Shown: positions 25,661 to 32,398 of the stretch, piece after piece | Layout of the letters: each line of letters opens with the position of its first letter | Numbering within the stretch: position 1 is the first letter of the stretch | Assembly: GCF_003243515.1 (NCBI RefSeq) | Contig: NZ_QFRA01000020.1 | Coordinates: 1 to 32,398, forward strand | DNA: 32,398 bases | Reading direction: 5' to 3' | From: Corynebacterium kroppenstedtii | Lineage (GTDB): Bacteria > Actinomycetota > Actinomycetes > Mycobacteriales > Mycobacteriaceae | Notes under the pieces: generated by a model | What the model was told of the DNA's origin: nothing | The model's input: only the letters and a program-made list of their open reading frames with translations | Database searches by the model: none | Translations under genes and position numbers: made by a program

Positions 25661-26578
25661 CTAGCTTGTCCTATTCGTGTGCGTTCCAGTCGTCGTGTCG
25701 TCAGTATTGGCACGTGGCGGCCGGGCGATGTCCGTAATCAAGCCCGTCAGGCCGACCTCAAAAAGTATGACGCTGATCAAGATGGTTAATGAGCTACCTT
25801 GTCCCGCCGCGGCGTCGCCAACGAGAACGGTGGCGATCGTGCCAGGAGCCGATCCGACTATCGTTGCCAAAGTAAAGGGAAGCGCTTTGATCGACGACAG
25901 AGCGCACACGTAGTTCAGGACGGAAAATGGAACAGCCGCAATCATGCGGAGGGAACCGACAGCCAGCCAGCCCCGACGTCGTAAATGGGCATTAACCCCG
26001 TCGACGGCAGGGTGGGTGAGGCGCGACTGTACCCAGTCTCGTCCAAGACGGCGGACAATGAGCAGGGATAATAACGCCGAGCACCCCGTCGATATCAGCG
26101 CGACACCTATGCCAATGAGTGGACCGAAGAGCACGCCGCAGCTGAGGGTAAAAACTGTCCGGGGTATCGGGAATTGGGTAGCAAGGATATAAACAGCCGA
26201 AAAGACAAAGGGAAACCACCACCTAGCGCCCACGGACCAGTTCCTGAAAGTGGTCACTGAGGGAAGTGGAATGACGAATAGCGCTGCCACCAGTACAACA
26301 AGGATGACAACACTCAGTACTTGATTGAGACGTGTCCAGCGCAACCACCCATGACACACGTCGCGAATGATGACGCCGATGATGTTGAGGAACTGGGCCA
26401 GAGCTCGTGACGTTGCTGTAACGGCACGATGAATCCAGGATCGTCGGCTAGGTGGGTCGGCCTGAGGATCTGGTTGAGCCACCACGTCACGTCGTTGCAT
26501 AACGTGGGCAAGCCTACCTTCTGGCGGCTCGGTGGATGAGAAAGGTGACCCCAGATTGTGGCTCACATTATTCACCAC
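25661..26578 (-). CDS. VTT/TVP38-DedA-like membrane protein
   Basis: The 305-residue protein has a polar N-terminal tail of about 65 residues and then hydrophobic segments: VLSVVILVVLVAALFVIPL, FPFVFSAVYILATQF, the LSCGVLFGPLIGIGVALIST pair and ITILISVILFEVGLT-like ends. The PRTVFTLSCGVLFGPLIG motif, and LRMIAAVPFSVLNYVCALSSI with its conserved Arg/Pro, are typical of the VTT (SNARE-associated/TVP38) family. Relatives act as lipid scramblases or flippases in membrane homeostasis; the specific role here is unknown. The N-terminal start is uncertain. Confidence 0.82.
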   Translation of the reverse strand: MVNNVSHNLGSPFSSTEPPEGRLAHVMQRRDVVAQPDPQADPPSRRSWIHRAVTATSRALAQFLNIIGVIIRDVCHGWLRWTRLNQVLSVVILVVLVAALFVIPLPSVTTFRNWSVGARWWFPFVFSAVYILATQFPIPRTVFTLSCGVLFGPLIGIGVALISTGCSALLSLLIVRRLGRDWVQSRLTHPAVDGVNAHLRRRGWLAVGSLRMIAAVPFSVLNYVCALSSIKALPFTLATIVGSAPGTIATVLVGDAAAGQGSSLTILISVILFEVGLTGLITDIARPPRANTDDTTTGTHTNRTS

Positions 26579-26849
26579 ACATAGGGGAGAAGTACGTCAC
26601 ATCGCGCTGAAATTGACAGATAAATCGCTATCAAACGGGCGATAACGACGTGTAGTCGGGAAAATATCAACCAATGGGGACTACCCTGAGAAGGGAGTGA
26701 ACGACGTGCAGGCTCCGTTGTGTTTAACGAAAACCCCTGCAAGATAGCCGTTATGAATGGTGTTGCCACAACATCGCTGAGCTAGACCACTGCACCGGTT
26801 CACCTGAAATGATTAACCTACTTTGAACGACCAGGACGGAGGGTCAGTT
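26579..26849. other. Intergenic region upstream of mutA
   Basis: About 270 bp between the VTT gene and mutA hold no gene. I see no cobalamin-riboswitch B12 box. The final part contains the GGAGGG ribosome-binding site for the mutA GTG. No promoter can be assigned with confidence. Confidence 0.4.
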
Positions 26850-28710
26850 GTGACTGACTCACAAGTTGGCACGAAAGATGCCGCCCTGCAGCACGAATGG
26901 TATCGGGCAGTTGCGAAGGTTTTTGCCCGAACCCGCAAGCAGGATCCTTCCGACATTCCGGATGATGTGTGGAAGAAGCTCATCAAGCCGACTTACGACG
27001 GAATAGATGTCAAACCGCTCTATATGCGGACCGATCAAGGACCAGAACCTCTGCTCCCGGTGAATTCCCTTACACACGTGGGCTAAGTTCCTTGAGGCCG
27101 ACAATGCCGGATGGGGAATTCGCGAGGTTTTCGGACCTGCCGTCGAAGTTAATGCAACTCCAGGCGGACAGAGCGCGAAAGACATCAACAAGCGAATTCT
27201 TCACGCACTGAATGTTGGGACCACAGTCCTTGAGCTCAAGGGAATCCAACTCACGGACATCCCGGGAGTGCTCAATGACGTCTATCTTGATCTTGCCCCG
27301 ATCGCGCTAGCTACCCCCTCGAAAGAATTGGGGGACGCGTTCCTCGATTTTCTCGAGACCAATGGCGACGACAAGACAACTGCTGACCTCGGTGCTTCAC
27401 CGCTGACGTCGGGGTTCGATTCGTCGCAAAGCGTTGACCTCGACACTGCCATTGCATGGGCAAAGAAAGCATCTGGGCTTCCTGGAGCAGTGCACGCCAT
27501 CACTGTGAATGGTGTCTCACTCAGCAACCAAGGCGCGACAGATTCCCAAGAGATCGGGCTGGTTCTGGCTGCAACACTGGAGTACTTGCGGAAGCTTACC
27601 GACGCTGGTCTCTCTGTGGAAGACGCAGTCGACCAGATTTCGATCCGCCTCGCCGCAACCGACGACTTCTTCTCGACGATCTGTAAATTCCGTGCGCTGC
27701 GCTCACTCCTGGCGCGGATGTGGGAAGTGCTGGGCATCGTGGATCATCCGCTGCCCGCGATCCACGCGGAAACAGCGCCAGTGATGTTCGCCCAGCGTGA
27801 CCCGTACACGAATATTCTTCAGTGCACGATCGCTTCATTCGCGGCAGGCGTCGGTGGGGCCACGAGTGTGCTGGTTCATCCCTTCGACTATGCGATCAAG
27901 AATGGGTTGCCGGGAGCTCGACGTAGCTTCGCCCACCGTATTGCGCGAAACATCAACCTTCTTCTTTTGGAAGAGTCTCACTTGGGATTTGTTGCTGATC
28001 CCGCTGGTGGCTCGTACTACGCTGAGTTCTTCACTGATCAGCTCGAGGAGAAGGCATGGGGCGTCTTGACCGACGTCGAGTCTAAGGATGGATTCATCAC
28101 TGAAACTGATAACGGCGATATTCAAAAGCTCCTCGATGAATCGTATGAAAAACGGCGCGACGATATTGCTCATCGCCGTACCAAAGTGACAGCGATCAAC
28201 GAGTTCCCGAACTTGGCCGAAAAGCCTCTGGCGGCTGACCTGCGCATCGAGCCGACGGGTGTTCGCCGTTGGGGAGCTGATTTTGAGGCACTGAGGAACA
28301 GGTCGGACGCCTTCTTCGAGAAGGAAGAGAAGCGGCCTGTCATTAAGTTGGCGCCTCTTGGCCCCCTGGCCAAGCACAATATCCGCACTGGTTTCACCAC
28401 GAACCTTCTGGCCTCTGGTGGTATTCAGGCGGATAACCCAGGACAAGTCACCCCAGACGACGAGAACTTCGCAACTCAGTTCAAGGACGCTCCCGTCGTG
28501 GTCGTCTGCGGTACGAATGCGGAATATGCAGAGAACGCTGGTTCCGCGATCGATGCCCTACGAGCTGCGGGAGTGAAGAAGGTTCTCCTGGCTGGCGCTC
28601 CGAAGGCCGTTGAGAATCTCGATGATTCTTCAAAGCCTGATGACTACCTGAACATGAAGATTGATGCAGTCTCGACGTTGTCGGGCCTGCTCGATGAGCT
28701 CGGCGCATAA
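26850..28710 (+). pseudogene. mutA: Methylmalonyl-CoA mutase small subunit, double frameshift
   Basis: Most of the roughly 620-residue subunit is present: EWYRAVAKVFARTRKQDPSD at the start, and later QEIGLVLAATLEYLRKLTDAG, MFAQRDPYTNILQCT, RIARNINLLLLEESHLG, VADPAGGSYY and GPLAKHNIRTGFTTNLLASGG. The frame breaks twice: after PEPLL at 27056-27058, and after GEFPYTRG at 27080-27082. Adding one C to the CCC run and one G to the GGG run restores a continuous reading, PLLPGEFPYTRGAKFLEAD and on to GWGIREVFG. The start is GTG 26850 with GGAGGG 7-8 nt upstream. MutA pairs with MutB to isomerise methylmalonyl-CoA. Either the gene is inactivated or both bases are sequencing errors. Confidence 0.85.
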
Positions 28711-28733
28711 TCGCTGTTAGGACTGTGACAACA

Positions 28734-29509
28734 ATGAGCACAAGTATTCCGAGTTTTGCCGATGTTTCGCGAGCTACAGAGAAGGCAGCGACGACATCAG
28801 CTGAAGAAGATAAGGGGACGTGGACAGTCCCCGAGGGTTTCGACGTCAAACGCGTCTACAACGGTGAAGATAGGGAACACGTCCTGAAGGCGGGGCATCC
28901 CCTCGATTCGTATCCCGGCATTAAGCCTTTTATGTGTGGTCCGTATCCCACGATGTATACGAACCGCCCGTGGACGATCCGCCAGTACGCTGGTTTCTCC
29001 ACCGCAGCAGAGTCGAACGCGTTCTACCGTCGTAACCTGGCCGCCGGCCACGTATCTTCATCGCGAAGATCGGACAGGACGGCCACGACCGCGGACAGAA
29101 AGTCGTTGCGTCCGCTTATGCTGACTTAGGCATGGACGTTGACGTCGGACCACTCTTCCAAACTCCCGCCGAGGCTGCGCGGTCTGCCGTCGATTCCGAC
29201 GTGCACGTTGTCGGTGTGTCGTCGCTGGCAGCTAGCCACTTGACGATTGTCCCGGAGCGTCGCGAGGAATTAAAGAAGCTGGGCCGCGAAGACATCATGA
29301 TCATCGTGGGCGGCGTTATTCCTCCTGGAGATTTCCAAGAACTGTACGACGACGGTGCCGCCGCCATTTACCCGCCGGGCACTGTTATCGCAGATTCTGT
29401 GATCGACATGCTGACCAAGCTATCGGCACACATGGGAATCGAGCTTCATGTCGATGACGATGAAAAATCGGACGACTCTGATGGAGCTGAGAACAAGGCG
29501 AAGGCCTAG
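28734..29509 (+). pseudogene. mutB: Methylmalonyl-CoA mutase large subunit, internal deletion and frameshift
   Basis: Only the ends of the normal 730-740-residue MutB remain. The N-terminal part (28734 to about 29047) ends in the conserved WTIRQYAGFSTAAESNAFYR and RNLAAG stretches. It jumps straight to the start of the cobalamin-binding domain (RRPRIFIAKIGQDGHDRG, with the B12-ligand histidine), which reads on in another frame to 29509. About 480 codons, nearly the entire substrate-binding TIM barrel, are missing. The N-terminal frame stops at 29129, and an ATG at 29132 opens the rest of the C-terminal domain, without its histidine. The product cannot be an active mutase. The junction lies in GGCCGCCGGC (29039-29048), which fits both sides. 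Confidence 0.92.
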
Positions 29510-29522
29510 GGCATAAAGCGAG

Positions 29523-29581
29523 GGAATTAAGGCACCACTATTCTTCCCGGGTGTGATTCTTCCGGGATGTGCCGAGATTCC
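29523..29581 (+). terminator. Hairpin downstream of mutB with a tandem repeat in the loop
   Basis: GGAATtaaGGCAC (29523-29535) pairs with GTGCCgagATTCC (29569-29581), giving 5+5 bp with a symmetric 3-nt internal loop. The 33-nt apical region holds an imperfect 16-bp tandem repeat, ATTCTTCCCGGGTGTG and ATTCTTCCGGGATGTG (29540-29571). There is no strong T-run, so it may be a pausing or mRNA-stabilising structure rather than a full terminator. Confidence 0.45.
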
Positions 29582-29595
29582 TTAGGTGCATGATG

Positions 29596-29640
29596 AGCGC
29601 TCTTTTCCCGGCCAATTGGGGTGGGAAAAGAGCGCTTTGT
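29596..29640. terminator. Intrinsic terminator between mutB and meaB
   Basis: AGCGCTCTTTTCCC (29596-29609) and GGGAAAAGAGCGCT (29623-29636) form a perfect 14-bp stem with a 13-nt loop, followed by TTGTCCTC. It separates the mutAB transcript from meaB. Confidence 0.75.
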
Positions 29641-29726
29641 CCTCATGATGGGCATTATGTAGAGAGTAACTTCACACGTCACGCGGTTCGTTGAGTGCTT
29701 CACTGTCTGTCGAGTTTTCAAACAAG

Positions 29727-29769
29727 TACATAATTAATTACATAATTTACTTATATAATTATTTTATTA
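29727..29769. promoter_or_regulatory. AT-rich island upstream of meaB
   Basis: Some 43 bp are almost pure A/T, with repeats of TACATAATT (two copies) and TTATATAATTATT. It contrasts with the GC-richer surroundings and lies just before the meaB ribosome-binding site (AGAAAGGCGGAG). It probably holds the meaB promoter (a TATAAT-like element around 29753-29758) and could bind an AT-specific nucleoid protein. Confidence 0.45.
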
Positions 29770-29799
29770 CGAACTCTTCGTAGAAAGGCGGAGATATCA

Positions 29800-30942
29800 A
29801 TGTCTTCCGATAGCCAAGCGCGGGGAGATGAATTTCTCGAGTCAACCCTAGGGTCATTAACGACGAATGCGGGGACTGAAGTTCCAGGAAAGTCAGCAGT
29901 TGCTCCGGAAGCGGTTAAGCGAGCCCGCCACCGCATCGACGTCGATGCTTTGTTCACCTCCGTACGGAATAATGAGCGAACCCAGCTTGCTCGAGCCATC
30001 ACTCTGCTTGAGTCTTCTGCACCGGCGCATCACGTGTTGGCCCAAGAACTATTGGTGAAACTGCTGCCTTTCTCCGGAAGAGCATTACGAGTAGGCATTA
30101 CGGGCGTCCCCGGCGTCGGTAAATCGACATTCATCGAACGTCTGGGTTTATACCTTGTGGGCAACGGCCACAAAGTCGCGGTGCTCGCCATTGATCCTTC
30201 ATCTACCCGTTCACGAGGATCAATCTTGGGGGATAAAACCCGAATGACGAAGCTCTCGCAAAGCGAGAACGCGTATATTCGGCCATCCCCAAGTGCCGGA
30301 ACGCTCGGCAGTGTCGCTAAAGCAACCCGCGAGACGATGATTGTCATGGAGGCCGCCGGGTATGACGTTATCCTCGTCGAAACTGTCGGCGTGGGACAGT
30401 CGGAGGTCGCTGTTAGCGAGATGGTCGACTGCTTCACCTTCCTAGCTCTAGCAGGCGCCGGAGACCAGCTGCAGGGCATCAAGAAAGGCATTCTTGAGCT
30501 CGCCGACCTCGTCGCCATCAACAAAGCAGACGGAGATAATGTCCGCCGCGCAAAGAGGGCCGCGCGAGAACTAGGTGCGGCGATGCGCATGGTTCGGCCA
30601 GCAAATGTATCATGGAAACCTCCGACAATGACGATGTCTGCCGCTGAAGGCAACGGCGTCGAAGAAGTCTGGAAGGTGGTAGAAGAGCACCACGATCAAA
30701 TGGTGGCCGAAGGCCGATTTGATGAGCAACGCAGAAACCAGCAGATCGGCTGGACATGGCAAATGGTTCACGAAACTTTACTGACCCGGTTAAACACGTC
30801 TGAGGCAGTGAAGAAGGAAAAGAAGCTGATTGAAACGCAGCTTCGTGCCGGGCAAGTAACACCGACGATTGCTGCGGAGCGCATCCTCAAGGCTTTTGAC
30901 ACCGGAGAGACGACTGACAGTCAGCTGAATAAACGCGAGTAG
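29800..30942 (+). CDS. meaB: MeaB, methylmalonyl-CoA mutase G-protein chaperone
   Basis: The 380-residue protein is a G3E-family GTPase that loads and protects the cobalamin cofactor of methylmalonyl-CoA mutase. It has Walker A GVPGVGKST at about 103-111, switch regions with AIDPSSTRSRGSILGDKTRM, LVETVGVGQSEVAVSEMVD and the base-recognition NKAD. The C-terminal helix reads TWQMVHETLLTRL. The first 50 residues are variable. A strong ribosome-binding site precedes the ATG. The gene is intact although both mutase subunit genes upstream are broken. It has its own promoter region, separated by a terminator. Confidence 0.95.
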   Translation: MSSDSQARGDEFLESTLGSLTTNAGTEVPGKSAVAPEAVKRARHRIDVDALFTSVRNNERTQLARAITLLESSAPAHHVLAQELLVKLLPFSGRALRVGITGVPGVGKSTFIERLGLYLVGNGHKVAVLAIDPSSTRSRGSILGDKTRMTKLSQSENAYIRPSPSAGTLGSVAKATRETMIVMEAAGYDVILVETVGVGQSEVAVSEMVDCFTFLALAGAGDQLQGIKKGILELADLVAINKADGDNVRRAKRAARELGAAMRMVRPANVSWKPPTMTMSAAEGNGVEEVWKVVEEHHDQMVAEGRFDEQRRNQQIGWTWQMVHETLLTRLNTSEAVKKEKKLIETQLRAGQVTPTIAAERILKAFDTGETTDSQLNKRE

Positions 30943-30971
30943 TTAGGGCAGTGTTCCGAGCATCACAAAGC

Positions 30972-31010
30972 CCGGGTTCTCATCAAATCCTGATGAGAAC
31001 CCGGCTTATT
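30972..31010. terminator. Strong hairpin terminator after meaB
   Basis: CCGGGTTCTCATCA (30972-30985) and TGATGAGAACCCGG (30991-31004) make a perfect 14-bp stem with a 5-nt loop, followed by CTTATTCT. It lies 30 bp after the meaB stop and 10 bp before the 3' end of the minus-strand tRNA, so it may serve both. Confidence 0.8.
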
Positions 31011-31013
31011 CTG

Positions 31014-31099
31014 TGTCCGGAGGGGGACTTGAACCCCCACGCCCGTTAATAGGGCACTAGCACCTCAAGCTAGCGCGTCTGCCATTCCGCCACCCGGAC
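31014..31099 (-). tRNA. tRNA-Leu (anticodon GAG)
   Basis: On the minus strand an 86-nt type II tRNA folds with acceptor arms GTCCGGG/TCCGGAC plus discriminator A. The anticodon stem CTAGC/GCTAG encloses the loop TTGAGGT (anticodon GAG). There is a variable arm of class II length, and the T arm GGGGGTTCAAGTCCCCC. The D loop begins TGGCGGAATGGCAGAC, as usual for tRNA-Leu. CCA is not encoded. Confidence 0.95.
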
Positions 31100-31384
31100 A
31101 GGATAAAAAGTCAGCAATAAGCTGAGCACGAGGCAATACTCTAGTTGTGCCGAAGTCTGTACACAAATCTGCTGGTCACAAATCGTGGCACACAGTGCGG
31201 AGAGGGCACGTCTTTCCGGATTCGCCGCACTGGAATTTACTTTTCCCCTGCGCATCGGGGCCAATCGATGACCGTTCATCCACCGATTGATGCTAGGCAA
31301 GGGCGCCTTAGTGCGCTACTATTATGCCAGATTCGCGCCGCACCCTGGGGGACAGGCATGTGGAGCGCGATGGGGGAATAAAGT
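31100..31384. other. Non-coding stretch between tRNA-Leu and the lipoprotein gene
   Basis: About 285 bp upstream of the tRNA. Short open frames exist on both strands, but none shows protein-like composition or a ribosome-binding site. It presumably holds the tRNA promoter. Nothing else can be supported. Confidence 0.4.
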
Positions 31385-32151
31385 TTGGGGGCTCTATCCA
31401 CGATGGCGTGTTCATCGCTCAATCAAAGTTCTAAAAGATATCGTGTGCCGACGGTATCGCTATCAGCTTATCACCGATACAAGAACGAGCTCGTTGAGTT
31501 TATTTGTATCACTACGGCCGTATGGATGTTAGCGGGGTGTCACACAACCACTGACACGCGCAGTGAAATAAATTCGGACCTTTCTGAGACGACGTTGAGT
31601 AGTTCTGTAATGACGCGTGCTCCCATTTCTTCACAATCATCAATGCAACAACGTAGCTCAAAAAAGAACGACGGTGAGGTTCCATTGTGGGAGCGGCCGG
31701 AAATATTGGCTAAATATCCGGTGAAAGCAAAAAAGAACCCCGACGGATCCTATGATTACTCCGACCCCCCTTTTTTGAGAACGCCGATCTTTGTGAAGAC
31801 GCCCCACCAGGGTATTGGGAGAGTAGGGGATTCATAAAGAAAACATCCTCCAAAGATGAATTCTTGCATTTTAATGACTTCCTCTTGAAAAGGGTAAATG
31901 AAACACAACACTTATTGATCAATTTCGGAACCGATAGACGAAGTTGAAAAGAAGTCCCAGGAAAAAGGGTTGAGAACGAGAATCCTACAACCTTTACACG
32001 TTGGGGAAGCGTAGTAGGAGATCCTCATTGCGTGGTCTACACCGAAACCAAGCTCGGACGTGTCGTAGTTCAGGATATAGACGAAACACGCACTTTGAGC
32101 CAAAAAGAATTATGTGAGTTAGTGCAGGAAATGAATGGGAGGTTAACTTAA
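31385..32151 (+). pseudogene. Frameshifted lipoprotein gene, unrecognised family
   Basis: A lipoprotein signal (hydrophobic VEFICITTAVWM and lipobox LAGC) leads into a Ser/Thr-rich spacer and then a conserved-looking domain (PLWERPEILAKYPVKAK, YDYSDPPFLRTPIFVKTPHQG). This frame stops at 31837. A continuous sense follows only with frame changes: YWESRGFIKKTSSKDEFLHF from about 31813, then PIDEVEKKSQEKG from 31931, then NPTTFTRWGSVVGDPHCVVY and further to the stop at 32149-32151. The uncorrected second frame has a stop at 31945-31947. Two of the changes are explained by loss of one G from GGG runs (31810-31812 and about 31967-31969). The true start is unclear: GTG 31444 would give a normal signal peptide. 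The base composition is more AT-rich than the rest of the window. Function is unknown. Confidence 0.6.
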
Positions 32152-32152
32152 A

Positions 32153-32398
32153 GTGACTATTTCGATTGATACCTGTTCCCTCGATAGGGCTCTAGAATTC
32201 CTAGAGACTGGAAAGGATATATCTGATAGAAAGTACATCTCATATTCTAGAAAATTATCTGGGGATTACACTGGTGAGCCTGGGTTGCGAATGTTGGGGG
32301 AGCAACATGGGAGAGTTATCTCAGGAGAAGTGGGCAGCGCAGTACAGACGCTGCGTGAACTCCGTCGTCTGATTCACTGGTTGGCTGAGGGCACGAGG
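32153..32398 (+). CDS. Small helical protein, 3' end outside the window
   Basis: An open frame of 82 codons runs to the window edge from the GTG at 32153. GGGAGG lies 7-12 nt upstream, and the previous stop ends one base before the start, which suggests co-translation with the lipoprotein gene. The visible part begins VTISIDTCSLDRALEFLETG and ends in a charged amphipathic helix (AVQTLRELRRLIHWLAEGTR). The composition vaguely recalls helical WXG100/LXG-like partners of secreted effectors, but no defining motif is visible, so this is only a suggestion. The family is unknown. Confidence 0.55.
   Translation, partial: MTISIDTCSLDRALEFLETGKDISDRKYISYSRKLSGDYTGEPGLRMLGEQHGRVISGEVGSAVQTLRELRRLIHWLAEGTR

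Noticed and set aside
26579..26849. Possible cobalamin riboswitch upstream of mutA
   Set aside because: Only a weak ACCACTG resemblance is present; no B12 box or fold can be traced.
31014..31099. tRNA-Leu as an integration site for the accessory stretch on its right
   Set aside because: The tRNA 3' end points left toward meaB, whereas the unusual DNA lies on its 5' side, and no repeated tRNA 3' end was seen.
1..32398. CRISPR arrays, insertion sequences, prophage genes, rRNA
   Set aside because: No regularly spaced repeats, transposase or integrase frames, phage structural genes or rRNA sequences were seen.

Overview
The window looks like chromosomal DNA of an actinobacterium of the Corynebacterium type. 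The grounds are moderate-to-high GC codon use, GTG starts, several promoters placed right at start codons (leaderless style), a sufR-B-D-C-S-U-T iron-sulfur cluster, an aconitase gene beside its TetR regulator AcnR with a recognisable AcnR operator, a ferrochelatase with the extra cysteines of actinobacterial enzymes, a DUF3097 gene and a RipC-like NlpC/P60 hydrolase. The overall order also resembles the suf-acn-rip neighbourhood of mycobacteria. The species cannot be fixed from the sequence; a lipophilic Corynebacterium is only a guess.

Layout. 0.05-6.9 kb, plus strand: the whole SUF Fe-S assembly operon, with an intrinsic terminator between sufC and sufS. 6.9-10.7 kb: a lycopene-cyclase-like flavoprotein (minus), divergent from a likely leaderless ABC-F ATPase and an NAD(P)-binding protein (plus). 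10.7-16.7 kb, minus strand: a class I glutamine amidotransferase, a UPF0210/DUF711 protein with its small ACT-domain partner (UPF0237), acnR and acn. 16.7-17.8 kb: about 1.05 kb of non-coding divergent DNA with the acn promoter/operator, a CRP/GlxR-like site and a multi-hairpin leader. 17.8-21.6 kb, plus strand: a large secreted NlpC/P60 peptidase and ferrochelatase. 21.6-26.6 kb: a hypothetical protein (minus), DUF3097, a short NfeD and an SPFH/band-7 protein (plus), then an HTH protein and a VTT/DedA-like membrane protein (minus). 26.8-31.0 kb: the methylmalonyl-CoA mutase locus mutA-mutB-meaB. 31.0-31.1 kb: tRNA-Leu(GAG), minus. 31.4-32.4 kb: an AT-richer accessory-looking stretch with a frameshifted lipoprotein gene and a small ORF running off the window.

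The genes fall into an iron/Fe-S/haem theme (SUF, aconitase as an Fe-S enzyme under AcnR, an Fe-S-type ferrochelatase), cell-envelope housekeeping (NlpC/P60, NfeD-SPFH, VTT) and a propionate/methylmalonyl branch that is broken here. mutA carries two single-base frameshifts about 25 nt apart. mutB has lost its middle (about 480 codons, including nearly all of the TIM barrel), and the junction lies in a 9-10 bp sequence that fits both sides. meaB is intact. The two mutA lesions and two of the lipoprotein-gene lesions are each explained by loss of one base from a short G or C run, so either ongoing decay or a systematic base-calling problem must be considered. The most interesting leads are the mut-locus decay, the sufC/sufS terminator, the long structured leader of the NlpC/P60 gene and the partial accessory cassette at the right end.
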